From the NCBI GenBank assembly GCA_024653485.1, contig JANLFY010000001.1, forward strand, positions 230,160 to 294,159: a DNA stretch of 64,000 nucleotides, written 5' to 3'. The position numbers and the translations under genes are program-made. The stretch comes from Bacillota bacterium (lineage in GTDB: Bacteria; Bacillota; SHA-98; UBA4971). Each line of letters opens with the position of its first letter. Position 1 is the first letter of the stretch. The notes beneath the pieces are model-generated. The model was given only the letters and a program-made list of their open reading frames with translations. It ran no database searches and was not told the origin of the DNA. Positions 9,210-17,082 of this stretch are shown here, in pieces.

Positions 9210-9246
9210 CACCTCTCGTCCCTTGCGGGACGGGAGGTGTTTTTTT
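9210..9246 (+). terminator. T-box intrinsic terminator
   Basis: CACCTCTCGTCCC pairs with GGGACGGGAGGTG (one G-T wobble) around a TTGC loop and is followed by seven Ts. The 5' arm overlaps bases that would otherwise pair with the T-box sequence, giving the usual terminator/antiterminator switch. Confidence 0.9.
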
Positions 9247-9345
9247 GCGCGAAAGCCGGAGGAGATGAGGAGAGAACCCCTAACAGGAATCGAGAAGAAG
9301 CTGTGCTGAGAAGACAGACGAAAGAAAATCGAGGAGGTAACCAGG

Positions 9346-10143
9346 ATGAACGCAAAGAGACTCGGCGAAATAGTGTTGCTCGCGCTGATCACTGCCATGA
9401 TGATCGTCGGAGGAGTCGCGGCTGCCGCGACAGATGACTCTCTTGCCAAGGTCAAGGCCGCGGGCGTGCTCAGGATCGGTGTGGACGACGCGTTTCCGCC
9501 AATGGAATACCGCGACGAGAAAGGCAAACTGATCGGGTTCGACGTTGATCTGGCAGACGAGATCGGGCGCCGGATCGGAGTTGCCATCGAATGGGTGCCT
9601 ACGGCATGGGACGGAGTGATTCTCGCCCTCCAGTCCGGCAAGTTTGACATCATCCTCTCCTCAATGACCATCACCGAGGAACGGGCGAAGATGATCGACT
9701 TCAGCCCGCCGTACATTCAGGGAGCGCAGATCGTCGTCGTCAGGGAGAAAGATGACTCGATAAAGAGCCTGCCTGACCTCGCCGGCAAGGTCGTGGGCAG
9801 CCAGCTCGGAAGCACGGGAGAGGTTGCCGCGAGGAAGATCTCAGGCATAAAGGAGCTCAAACTATACGGTCAGTTCACCGAGGCGCTTACCGACCTCGCC
9901 ATAGGCAGGGTTCAGGCGGTGGTGCTGGACGAGTTCGTCGGGCGCTACTACGTGACCAGGAGGCCTGGAGTCTACCGGGTGCTTGGCGAGCGACTGTCGG
10001 AGGAAGAGCTGGGCATCGCCTTCCGCAAGGGAGATCAGTCCCTTCGTGACGCTGTATGCGCGGCGCTCGAAGCCATCAAGGCGGACGGAACGTACGCCGC
10101 CATCTCGAAGAAATGGTTCGGCGTCGACGTCTCCAAGCGTTGA
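9346..10143 (+). CDS. Amino-acid ABC transporter substrate-binding protein (family 3)
   Basis: Exported solute-binding protein of 265 residues for a polar amino-acid uptake system. A signal peptide (MNAKRLGEI, then a hydrophobic run, cleavage near AAAATDD) precedes the bacterial extracellular solute-binding family 3 fold: VLRIGVDDAFPPMEYRD, GFDVDLADEIGRR, IILSSMTITEER and the hinge motif VVGSQLGSTGE. No lipobox is visible, so it may be soluble or anchored by an uncleaved signal. The ATG follows GAGGAGGTAACC. The T-box directly upstream predicts induction when a tRNA, probably tRNA-His, is uncharged, so histidine (or a precursor) is the likely ligand. That is inference from regulation. Confidence 0.92.
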   Translation: MNAKRLGEIVLLALITAMMIVGGVAAAATDDSLAKVKAAGVLRIGVDDAFPPMEYRDEKGKLIGFDVDLADEIGRRIGVAIEWVPTAWDGVILALQSGKFDIILSSMTITEERAKMIDFSPPYIQGAQIVVVREKDDSIKSLPDLAGKVVGSQLGSTGEVAARKISGIKELKLYGQFTEALTDLAIGRVQAVVLDEFVGRYYVTRRPGVYRVLGERLSEEELGIAFRKGDQSLRDAVCAALEAIKADGTYAAISKKWFGVDVSKR

Positions 10144-10249
10144 GCGTATCAGCGGGTCCCTGATCTTTGACCAGCGCGACGGTCGCCGGCGGCGTGCTCG
10201 TTGAGGCAGCTTCCCGCCGGCGGCCCGGCGTGCCGCGTGCGCCGTACTC

Positions 10250-10459
10250 GCTGTTCTCCCCTGGAGCTCGAGGCTGATAGACGCGCGCGAGCGCAGCGAG
10301 CGTCTCGGCGGCGAACGAGGACCTCAAATCGCCCTGGCGCGTGACCGACCGTTCAATGCGACTGAGGCTGGATTGAGACAACGACCGGCCAAAGAGCCGA
10401 GCAGCGGCCTCAGGTGAGGAAACGCGAATAGGCAACGCCGGTAGAGCGAAAGCCGGCAA
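10250..10459 (-). pseudogene. Possible IS1380-like transposase remnant
   Basis: The 330-base gap between the binding protein and permease genes carries, on the opposite strand, an open frame whose first 65-70 residues (EAAARLFGRSLSQSSLSRIE and what follows) resemble the segment before the catalytic Asp in IS1380-type transposases. No DDE residues, N-terminal region or terminal inverted repeats are seen, and similarity fades after about 70 residues. If right, it is a scar of an old insertion that separated two transporter genes. The assignment is by eye and tentative; it could be a spurious frame. Confidence 0.3.
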
Positions 10460-10473
10460 GGAGCGAGCCTGAC

Positions 10474-11205
10474 ATGGATGTTGTGCTCATGGTGCAGCTT
10501 GTGCCGATCCTGGTGAGAGGCGCCGCGATGACGATGGAGCTCACCTGTCTAGCGGTGGTGTTAGGGACGGCGCTCGGCCTTCCGATAGCCTTGGCGCGGC
10601 TATCAAGGCATCCACTCCTGCGCGCACCGGCGTCGATGTATACATGGTGGATGAGAGGAACGCCGTTGCTCATGCAGCTTTTCCTCATCTACTACGGTCT
10701 GCCGCAGGTGGGGATCACACTGGACCCGTTTCCCGCAGCGGCGGCCGGAATGACGCTGAACGCCGCGGCATACATCGCCGAGATCCTGCGCGGGGGCATA
10801 CTGTCAATCGATAGAGGCCAGATGGAAGCGGCGAGATCTCTGGGGATGAGCTACCTCCAAGCGATGAGATGGGTGATCCTGCCCCAGGCCGTTCCAAGGC
10901 TCATCCCGCCCATGGGCAATGAGGTCATCGCTCGCCTCAAAGACTCATCGCTCGTGTCGACGATAGCCATGGTGGATCTCATGCGCGCGGCACAGCAGAT
11001 GATAGCCACGACTTTCCGGCCGCTGGAGATCTTCTTCGCAGCAGGGGTGTTCTATCTCGTCATGACGACCGCATTTACCATTGTGTTCGGGTCTTGGGAA
11101 AAGCGGATCGCCGAAAGGGGTGAAAGGGGCAAGAGCAGGGAGCCGGTGATGGCTAGGCTTCGCCGGGGGCTCGCCGGACTTGCAAGCGTGCGTGGGTTAT
11201 GGTAA
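10474..11205 (+). CDS. Amino-acid ABC transporter permease (HisM/GlnP type)
   Basis: Integral membrane permease of 243 residues of the polar amino-acid family. It has four to five hydrophobic segments, the N-terminal GAAMTMELTCLAVVLGTALG helix typical of this family, and the ATPase-contact EAA loop (QMEAARSLGMSYLQAMRWVI, then LPQAVPRLIPP). The ATG follows AAGGAG. It probably works with the binding protein upstream. No ATP-binding subunit gene follows; the next feature is tRNA-Arg. The ATPase must be encoded elsewhere, or the operon has been broken. Confidence 0.9.
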   Translation: MDVVLMVQLVPILVRGAAMTMELTCLAVVLGTALGLPIALARLSRHPLLRAPASMYTWWMRGTPLLMQLFLIYYGLPQVGITLDPFPAAAAGMTLNAAAYIAEILRGGILSIDRGQMEAARSLGMSYLQAMRWVILPQAVPRLIPPMGNEVIARLKDSSLVSTIAMVDLMRAAQQMIATTFRPLEIFFAAGVFYLVMTTAFTIVFGSWEKRIAERGERGKSREPVMARLRRGLAGLASVRGLW

Positions 11206-11271
11206 CATAAGAATCGACACGCGAAGCGCTCCGAGTGCCCGCTTGATGTTAGGTTCGTGTGAGGTCTTAAT

Positions 11272-11347
11272 GCGCCTGTAGCTCAGGGGATAGAGCAACT
11301 GCCTTCTAAGCAGTGGGCCGCAGGTTCGATTCCTGCCAGGCGCGCCA
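11272..11347 (+). tRNA. tRNA-Arg (anticodon TCT)
   Basis: Complete cloverleaf of 76 bases: acceptor GCGCCTG/CAGGCGC, D-arm GCTC/GAGC, anticodon arm ACTGC/GCAGT with loop CTTCTAA (anticodon TCT at 11305-11307), and T-arm GCAGG/CCTGC with TTCGATT. The CCA end is encoded. It reads AGA, and AGG by wobble. Confidence 0.97.
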
Positions 11348-11385
11348 TCGTTTTTTGATGTCGTTCGCTTAGAGACGGGCGATCT

Positions 11386-11415
11386 GCGACCCCGGGCTTG
11401 CCCGGGGTCGCGGTT
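11386..11415 (+). terminator. Intrinsic terminator after tRNA-Arg
   Basis: GCGACCCCGGGC and GCCCGGGGTCGC form a perfect 12-bp stem with a TT loop, followed by GGTTTT. It ends the tRNA transcript before the antiporter gene. Confidence 0.85.
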
Positions 11416-11575
11416 TTCACATGGGCGAGAGCGCGAGAGCGGATGAGCCGTGAGCGGAGCGGCGGGCGTTTCGGACGCACGGTGCCCGGTGCGGGACTCA
11501 GCGGACTCAAGGATAATGGTGGCTTCCAGGGAGGTGCCGGCCTTGCAAAGGGGCTTTTCCGAGGAGGAGTCTTCC

Positions 11576-13078
11576 ATGATCCTCGTCGGGATCGTGTTCG
11601 TGCTCTTTACGTGCATCGTCGCGCTTCATGCGGCCGCGTACCTCCCTCTCTTCGCCGCGTTGCTTGCGTGCGTGTGTCTTGCGCTGCAGCGCGGGTTCTC
11701 ACTCAGGGCCGTGGCTCACATGGCTTGGGACGGGATCGGGAAGGCGGTCGTGCCCATCGAGATGCTGTCGCTCATCGGTGTTCTCATGGGCCTGTGGCGC
11801 CTCAATGGGACGGCCGCGACGGTCGCGGCGTACGGCAGCGCCCTCATCAGTCCTCGTCATCTCGCTCTGAGTGCTTTCGTTCTGTGCGCAGTGGTGTCCA
11901 TGGCCGTCGGGACGGCAAACGGCGCCGCGAGCATCATCGGGCTTCCCCTCATGATGGCGGGGCATGCTCGTCACTTCCCGCAAGGGCTCCTGGCGGGTGC
12001 CATCATTTCAGGGGTCTACCTTGGTGATCGGTCATCGCTGGTCTCAAGCGTCTTGCACATGGCGTCTCGCCTCACCGGGACGAGCGCATCGACTCTCTTT
12101 CGGCGACTTCTCGTGACCCTTGCTCCCGCACTGGTTGCGTCGGCCTTCTTGTACTCGGTCACGACTCCCCCCGTCACGCCTGACGCCGCGTTCCACGTCG
12201 CGTCTCGAGTCGCCTCCCGTGCGGAAAAGGGGAGCATTGAGGGAGAACTTGATCTCGCCGGCGTCGCCGGAGGTATCGCTGAGATGACCGCCCCCGAGTC
12301 CGCACCGGCCCCGGACCCACCTCTCGTCCCGGACCTCCATCGCGGGGACGGTTCCTTGTCCCCGGCTCTCCTGCTGGTGCCCGGCTTCATGCTTGTCATG
12401 GCTGTGTTCGGGGTGCACATCCTCGCAAATCTTGCGCTGAATGTCGTTCTGGCCGTAGTGGTCGCCCAGGTCGCGCGGCACGCTCCGCCGGACGAGATCG
12501 TTCGCGCAGCCCTGTTCGGCTGTCGAGCAATGGGCGGTCCGTCAGCCGCCCCCGTGGCCGCCGGAGGAGGGTTCGTGTCAATGATCGGTGTGTTGCTCGT
12601 GCTCATTTCCTCGACCGCTTTGTCGGGAGTACTCTTAGGCACCAGGATCTTCGACGCCGCCCTTGGACGATGGCTGTCGCGGCTCGCCTGTCCGCGCAAG
12701 GTACTCCTTGCCACGATGGGTTTCAGCGTCGCCACGGGAATGGTTGCCGCCAACCAAGCGCTCTCTGTGGTCCTTCCGTGCACGCTTCTCAAACGTGTGT
12801 ACCAGGAGAGGAGGATGTCAGGGCTCGCGCTTGCGCACGCGGTGTCAGACTCCGGTGTAATAGCCGCGCCCCTGGTGCCGTGGAGCGTCGCCGCCCTGGG
12901 ACCAGCCGCCATCCTTGGAGTGACGCCCGGAGCCTATATCCCGTACGCCTTCTTCTGTTGGCTACTTCCCGTGGCGTTCGCCGTGTGGGCGCTATCGAGG
13001 CCTGCGAGTTGCGCGAAGTGTGGGGAGTCTGGCCAAGGTTTTCACGGGGATGCAGCCAGAGAAGGAAACAGTGTATAA
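11576..13078 (+). CDS. NhaC-like Na+/H+ antiporter family membrane protein
   Basis: Polytopic membrane protein of about 500 residues with some ten to twelve hydrophobic segments. The region around GTANGAASIIGLPLMMAG, ISGVYLGDRSSLVSS and the C-terminal MVAANQALSVVLPCTL and SDSGVIAAPLVPWS motifs resembles the NhaC/lactate-malate antiporter superfamily. A long hydrophilic loop (about 205-265, rich in Pro/Ala/Asp) splits two homologous halves. The ATG follows GAGGAGG; an upstream in-frame start would add 42 polar residues and is unlikely. Role: exchange of Na+ or a small organic acid against protons. Substrate is unknown. The gene stands alone behind the tRNA terminator. Confidence 0.8.
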   Translation: MILVGIVFVLFTCIVALHAAAYLPLFAALLACVCLALQRGFSLRAVAHMAWDGIGKAVVPIEMLSLIGVLMGLWRLNGTAATVAAYGSALISPRHLALSAFVLCAVVSMAVGTANGAASIIGLPLMMAGHARHFPQGLLAGAIISGVYLGDRSSLVSSVLHMASRLTGTSASTLFRRLLVTLAPALVASAFLYSVTTPPVTPDAAFHVASRVASRAEKGSIEGELDLAGVAGGIAEMTAPESAPAPDPPLVPDLHRGDGSLSPALLLVPGFMLVMAVFGVHILANLALNVVLAVVVAQVARHAPPDEIVRAALFGCRAMGGPSAAPVAAGGGFVSMIGVLLVLISSTALSGVLLGTRIFDAALGRWLSRLACPRKVLLATMGFSVATGMVAANQALSVVLPCTLLKRVYQERRMSGLALAHAVSDSGVIAAPLVPWSVAALGPAAILGVTPGAYIPYAFFCWLLPVAFAVWALSRPASCAKCGESGQGFHGDAAREGNSV

Positions 13079-13163
13079 TAGGCATGGACTGTCGCGCTTT
13101 TCCATAGGATCCGGTCGACGGGTCCGGTTCCCGCTACATCGATGACGGATTGGGGTTGATAGG

Positions 13164-13640
13164 ATGCCGCGGCCTCCCAAGTGCAGGAGAGTGGAGTTCT
13201 TGCCGCAGGTGACCGTGTTCAAGCCAGCGGGCGTGCCCATGCGTGGGATCCCGGAGGAAGTCCTCTCCGTGGAAGAGCTGGAGGCCGTTCGCCTGAAGGA
13301 TCTGGAAGGCCTTGAGCAGGAGGAATGCGCGGAGAGGATGCAAGTCTCGCGTCCCACGTTCCAGAGGGTGCTCGTTTCAGCCAGACAGAAGATCGCGAGG
13401 GCACTCGTTGTGGGAGAGGCCATTCGTGTCGAAGGCGGCAACTACCGCCTCGCGGTGCGCAAGTTCCAGTGCCGAGCGTGCGGACACGAGTTCGAAGCGC
13501 CGTTCGGGACGGGCGAGAGGGGCGTGGACATGACTTGCCCCAAGTGCGGCGCCGCCGAGGTGCATCGAACCGACCAGAACGGCCACGGATTCGGCAACAT
13601 GCCCTGGGGGCGTCACGGGCGGGGATGGAACCGGGAGTGA
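13164..13640 (+). CDS. DUF134 (UPF0251) DNA-binding protein with C-terminal zinc-ribbon-like segment
   Basis: Small putative regulator of 158 residues. Residues 1-100 match the DUF134 family: the start [14 protein letters not shown], then [30 protein letters not shown] and an HTH resembling sigma-70 region 4 ([20 protein letters not shown]). The C-terminal third has two CxxC pairs (CRACG and CPKCG) that could hold a zinc ion. A good -10 (TATAAT) lies at 13074-13079, overlapping the stop of the antiporter gene, but without a clear -35. A hairpin follows the stop. The target genes are unknown. Confidence 0.8.
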   Translation: MPRPPKCRRVEFLPQVTVFKPAGVPMRGIPEEVLSVEELEAVRLKDLEGLEQEECAERMQVSRPTFQRVLVSARQKIARALVVGEAIRVEGGNYRLAVRKFQCRACGHEFEAPFGTGERGVDMTCPKCGAAEVHRTDQNGHGFGNMPWGRHGRGWNRE

Positions 13641-13665
13641 TAGAGAGACGGACGATCCACCGATC

Positions 13666-13689
13666 CACCGACGCGCCTGCGCATCGGTG
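13666..13689 (+). terminator. Hairpin after the DUF134 gene
   Basis: CACCGA pairs with TCGGTG, with an inner GCG/CGC extension. There is no T-run, so it is a weak or factor-dependent terminator at best. The tandem GATCCACC duplication partly overlaps it. Confidence 0.35.
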
Positions 13690-13786
13690 ACTCCAAAAGT
13701 CGCCCAACGTCATGGTGACGCGACCTTGCGGAGCGGACGGCTTGCGCTCGCTTGGAAGGCAGACGGCACAGCAAGGGGGATGCGGT

Positions 13787-14824
13787 ATGAACCAGACCCA
13801 CCAGGTCCTTGATCTTTCAGATGTACGAAGGCGCGCGAAGGAGAGAATGGGCGGGATCTGCCGGGTGTGCCGGGTGTGCGATGGGAGGGTCTGCGCGGGT
13901 GAGGTCCCGGGCATGGGTGGGATAGGAACGGGCGCGGGCTTCATTCGCAACGCCGACGCCCTTGCCGAAGTCAAGCTGAACATGCGGGTCTTGCATGAAG
14001 CCGGTGAGCCGGATCTGAGGACTACCTTGTTCGGGCTGGATCTCGAGATGCCGGTTCTCGGGGCGGCCGTGGCGGGCGTCAAGGTAAACTTCCGGGAGCT
14101 TCTAAGCGAGGCCGATCTTGCCCATGCGATGGTGTTTGGCTGTCTCGACGCGGGCGTCATTTCCATGACCGGAGATGGCGGCCACCCCGAGGTGTTCGCG
14201 TCGGGGGTCGAGGCGGTTCGCGAGGCGGGCGGACGCGGGATTCCCATAATCAAGCCGGGACCGAACGCCGACATCATTCGCAAGTTCAGAGCGGCCGAGG
14301 AAGCAGGGGCGCCCGCGGTTGGAGTGGACGTGGATGCGGCCGGCCTTGTGAACATGAGGCTTCTGGGCGCTCCCGTGGGACCCAAGTCCCCGGAGGACGT
14401 TCGCGAGCTGGTGCGATCCACTTCGCTGCCGGTGATCTTGAAGGGGATCATGACGCCGGACGAAGCTGAGATCGCCGCTGAGTGTCAAGCCGCGGCGATC
14501 GTCGTGTCAAACCACGGTGGGCGTGCGCTTGACCACACTCCTGGAGTGGCGGAGGTCCTTCCCGAGATCGCGCAGCGAGTCAAAGGTAGGGTCGTCGTCT
14601 TGGCTGACGGCGCCGTGCGAACAGGCACAGACGTCCTCAAGTATCTTGCCCTGGGAGCGGACGCGGTCCTGGTGGGGCGGCCGCTCGCCATCGGCGCGTT
14701 CGGCGGCGGCCGCGACGGAGTAGCCCGCGTGCTCGCGACCATCAGAGACGAGCTTCGCGTGGCCATGATCCTTACCGGGAGCCGCACGGTGCGGGACATC
14801 GGCCCACGGGTTCTCTGGCGTTGA
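13787..14824 (+). CDS. FMN-dependent alpha-hydroxy-acid dehydrogenase family protein
   Basis: TIM-barrel flavoenzyme of 345 residues related to lactate oxidase/glycolate oxidase. The C-terminal half has the family catalytic and FMN phosphate-binding motifs: VILKGIMTPDEAEIA (Lys on FMN), IVVSNHGGRALDHTPG (catalytic His), VVLADGAVRTGTDVLKYLAL and DAVLVGRPLA. The N-terminus has an unusual Cys cluster (GGICRVCRVCDGRVCAG, about residues 20-36) that could bind a metal or an iron-sulfur cluster, as in anaerobe members of this family. The ATG follows AAGGGGG. The substrate is not predictable. It stands alone, with no neighbouring lactate permease. Confidence 0.85.
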   Translation: MNQTHQVLDLSDVRRRAKERMGGICRVCRVCDGRVCAGEVPGMGGIGTGAGFIRNADALAEVKLNMRVLHEAGEPDLRTTLFGLDLEMPVLGAAVAGVKVNFRELLSEADLAHAMVFGCLDAGVISMTGDGGHPEVFASGVEAVREAGGRGIPIIKPGPNADIIRKFRAAEEAGAPAVGVDVDAAGLVNMRLLGAPVGPKSPEDVRELVRSTSLPVILKGIMTPDEAEIAAECQAAAIVVSNHGGRALDHTPGVAEVLPEIAQRVKGRVVVLADGAVRTGTDVLKYLALGADAVLVGRPLAIGAFGGGRDGVARVLATIRDELRVAMILTGSRTVRDIGPRVLWR

Positions 14825-14847
14825 CAGGGGACGATGCGTGATGACCA

Positions 14848-15609
14848 TCAAGTGATCTCCACTATATCCCCCTCGGATGGGCCCAGCTTGAGCCTGAGGA
14901 CACCCTCCTCAAGTCGAACGGGGGCGTTTCGGCGCCAGGACCAGGCCCGTTGTGCGGCGCCTCCAGGGACGATGACGGAGACCGTGTGCACGTGTGGCTC
15001 GTGATTGGCTAACACTATCACCCGCCGTGCGCCCGACGAGAACTCCCTCGTCTCGACGGCCGGATTCGCCTCCGCTTGCATGCCCTTAATGCCCGCGAGC
15101 TTCCCAACGAACGAGTAAACTTCGTGGTACGGCTGGCAGCCATGTTCGAACGCGTAGGGAGTCATCGCCAGACAAAACTCGAACGGGATGGTCACGAGGA
15201 CGGCGTGGCCTTGTCCGTACTCGTTCACGAGCAAGCTGGAGCTCATACCTTTCGCGGAGCGTGCTGATACGCTCAGGTGTCTCTTGACGTGGAGGGGAGA
15301 GATCGGACTCGGGAGTGGTCCCGACAGCGGGCTCTCCCGGCCCGGGACGTGCAGGGACCAGGCGTCGCCCTGAGGAACGCTCGAGCAGACGATGTCGACC
15401 CCGAACAACTCCTCAAACCCATCCACGGCGAGGCCATCGTACGAACAGTACAACGTCCCGCCGGCCTCCACAAACGCCCTGAGAGCCTGAAAGTCAGTCA
15501 CGTTCAGCGTGCGGCCTGACGAATGATCAGAGTCGACCGCCGGCGCGAGGGGGCTTGTCTCGTCTCCCAGTAGCGTGAGGCTTTGCCTGCCACCGCTTTG
15601 GCGGTAAAA
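14848..15609 (-). pseudogene. 3' remnant of a glycosidase-like gene (5' truncated)
   Basis: The reading frame remains coding-like from a stop codon at 15610-15612 to its own stop. The first possible start is GTG at 15501, with no good ribosome site. The protein-like stretch upstream (LTLLGDETSPLAPAVD, then GRTLNVTDFQALRAFVEAGG) reads straight through that GTG. The pattern FVEAGGTLYCSYDG-x5-GFEELFGV resembles the GATase-like/trimerisation domain and trailing beta-sandwich of GH42/GH5-type glycosidases. The catalytic barrel that should precede it is missing. The preceding DNA belongs to the divergent DUF1848 gene, so a deletion probably removed the 5' part. A shorter functional protein from the GTG cannot be excluded. 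Confidence 0.5.
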
Positions 15610-15698
15610 TCATAGTGGGACGGGAGCTGTGCTAGAGTGTGCATTAGACAGATCGGTGCGGAGCGGGAACGAGAAGCTTGCGCGATGGGGTGGGTAGA

Positions 15699-16565
15699 GT
15701 GATAATCAGCGCGAGCCGCAGGACGGACATGCCGAAGTTCTTTGCTGAGTGGTTCATGGACCGTATCCGGTCGGGATCGTGCAGGTATTCCAATCCGTTC
15801 AACCCTAGCCAAGTTCTCGAGGTGTCCCTGCGCCCCGAGGATGTCGACGTGATCGTGTTTTGGAGCAAGGACCCAGAGCCTATGATCGGGCACTTGCGCG
15901 AACTCGAACGTATGGGATTTCGATACTACTTCCACTTCACTTTGAACGGGTACCCGGCGTTCCTCGAACCCGGTGTCCCGCCTATCGAGCAGGTTGTTGC
16001 GACGTTCCGACGACTCTCAGACGCGGTCTCCCCGGATAGAGTGATATGGCGTTACGACCCGATAGTCCTCACCAGCGTGACAGATGTCTCATATCACAAG
16101 CGCCGGTTCGCAGAGCTCGCGAGGGCTCTGGATGGCTGGACGAAGCGCGTGGTCATAAGCCTACTCGACGACTATCCGTCATCGAGAGCCCGCCTCGAGC
16201 ATCTGGTCGACCACGGAATACGTGTCGAGCGGCCGCGCAGCGCGGGCGACCCGGTCACGGCGGACCTCCTCGCGACCATCGCGCAGCTTGCTGCAGGCTC
16301 GGGCATGGAGATCTCGGCGTGCGCCGAGGCGTGGGATCTCGAAGCCCTCGGGATCAGGCGCGGGAAATGCATCGACGACGAGTACATCGCTCGCGTCTTT
16401 GGCGTGCGCGTGCCGTCGAGGAAGGATCCTGGACAGCGTGCTGAATGCAGGTGCGTCGTGAGCAGGGATATCGGCGTGTACGGCACGTGCCGACATGGTT
16501 GTCTGTATTGCTACGCTTCCGGTCACAAGGCTGCACCTGCCGCCGCCCTTCGCCATTTTCATTGA
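15699..16565 (+). CDS. DUF1848 family protein with Cys-rich C-terminus
   Basis: Protein of about 288 residues matching DUF1848: the start VIISASRRTDMP, then YSNPFNPSQV, DVIVFWSKDPEPM, YYFHFTLNGYP, RVIWRYDPI and the C-terminal DIGVYGTCRHGCLYCYA. The closing Cys residues (CRCVV-x9-CRHGCLYC) suggest an iron-sulfur cluster, and the family is sometimes described as radical-SAM-like. Biochemical function is not established. The start is ambiguous: GTG after GGGGTGGG was preferred over a TTG 21 bases upstream because family members begin with MIISASRRTD. A strong promoter for the next transcript overlaps its stop codon. Confidence 0.85.
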   Translation: MIISASRRTDMPKFFAEWFMDRIRSGSCRYSNPFNPSQVLEVSLRPEDVDVIVFWSKDPEPMIGHLRELERMGFRYYFHFTLNGYPAFLEPGVPPIEQVVATFRRLSDAVSPDRVIWRYDPIVLTSVTDVSYHKRRFAELARALDGWTKRVVISLLDDYPSSRARLEHLVDHGIRVERPRSAGDPVTADLLATIAQLAAGSGMEISACAEAWDLEALGIRRGKCIDDEYIARVFGVRVPSRKDPGQRAECRCVVSRDIGVYGTCRHGCLYCYASGHKAAPAAALRHFH

Positions 16566-16590
16566 CTGCCCACTTCGGGCAGCGTATAGT
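16562..16590 (+). promoter_or_regulatory. Sigma-A type promoter of the corA leader
   Basis: TTGACT and TATAGT with a 17-base spacer, overlapping the stop codon of the DUF1848 gene. It would start a leader of about 490 bases ahead of corA. Confidence 0.75.
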
Positions 16591-16596
16591 ATTGGT

Positions 16597-17082
16597 GAAA
16601 GGGGGGAGACGAGCGTGGACGGCGACCCAGGTAGTACCGGGCTACGCTGCCTCCGGTGCTCGAGTCGGCGGACCACGGCGGTTCTCGGCGTGCAGCCTTT
16701 ACCCATGCCTCGCTAGGGAGACGTAATGGCGCTTTGAGCTGCCGGTGTGCGGCCTTGCGTGCTCAAGGTGTGTTCTCACTCGCGTGCGAGGGCTGTTGCG
16801 TGGGAACGCCGGGGCCTGTGCGGGGTCTTTGAGGCCTTGTCCGCGACGGGGTATCGGAGAGGCCATGGCCCGACGGGACGAAACCGGTCGTTCCTTTCGT
16901 GTGTACGCCCTCAAGAGCCCTACGGGTTCGATTGACGACGCGACTTGCGCACCACTGAGAGCACGCGTGGGACACGCGGCAGGCTGCGGACGGGACTTGC
17001 GGCAAGCACTGCGCTTCAACTAGGCCGCACCCTTCCCGGCACCAAACTGCAGGCCGCACCGTGCTAGCGGGGAGGGGTTTCC
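16597..17082 (+). promoter_or_regulatory. Long structured leader of corA, candidate cis-regulatory RNA
   Basis: About 490 bases without a convincing gene between a strong promoter and corA. Several hairpins are visible: TTGAGC(x)GCTCAA enclosing GCCG-GTGTG-CGGC around 16733-16775, CTCGC/GCGAG near 16780-16795, and CGCGTG-GGA-CACGCG near 16964-16978. I looked for the M-box (Mg2+) and yybP-ykoY (Mn2+) consensus sequences and could not match either. No U-tract terminator was found. The length and location upstream of a divalent-metal channel make a metal-responsive leader plausible, but this is inference. Confidence 0.4.

Larger units (their letters stand above)
8690..9246 (+). ncRNA. T-box leader, probably histidine-specific, with terminator
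   Basis: Uncharged-tRNA-sensing leader controlling the ABC transporter downstream. Stem I landmarks are present in order: GATGA followed by AGTA (ends 8770), the AGAGAG bulge (8789-8794) and the distal-loop GGTGGAA (8803-8809). The specifier loop reads GAAC-CAC-A (codon at 8835-8837), which points to histidine; ACC (threonine) by shifting one base is less likely because the conserved purine should follow the codon. The T-box core AGGGTGGGACCACGG (9190-9204) is followed by a 13-bp terminator stem and seven Ts. The T-box begins about 350 bases after the specifier, roughly 200 more than usual, so an unusual insert lies between. Identification of the class is firm; amino-acid specificity is inferred. 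Confidence 0.88.

Noticed and set aside
11197-11616. Open frame on the minus strand across tRNA-Arg (contains GRNRTCGPLLRR)
   Set aside because: This is the well-known spurious protein read from the antisense of a tRNA gene; no gene is called.
16597-17082. M-box or yybP-ykoY riboswitch ahead of corA
   Set aside because: The conserved core sequences could not be found, so only an unassigned structured leader is reported.
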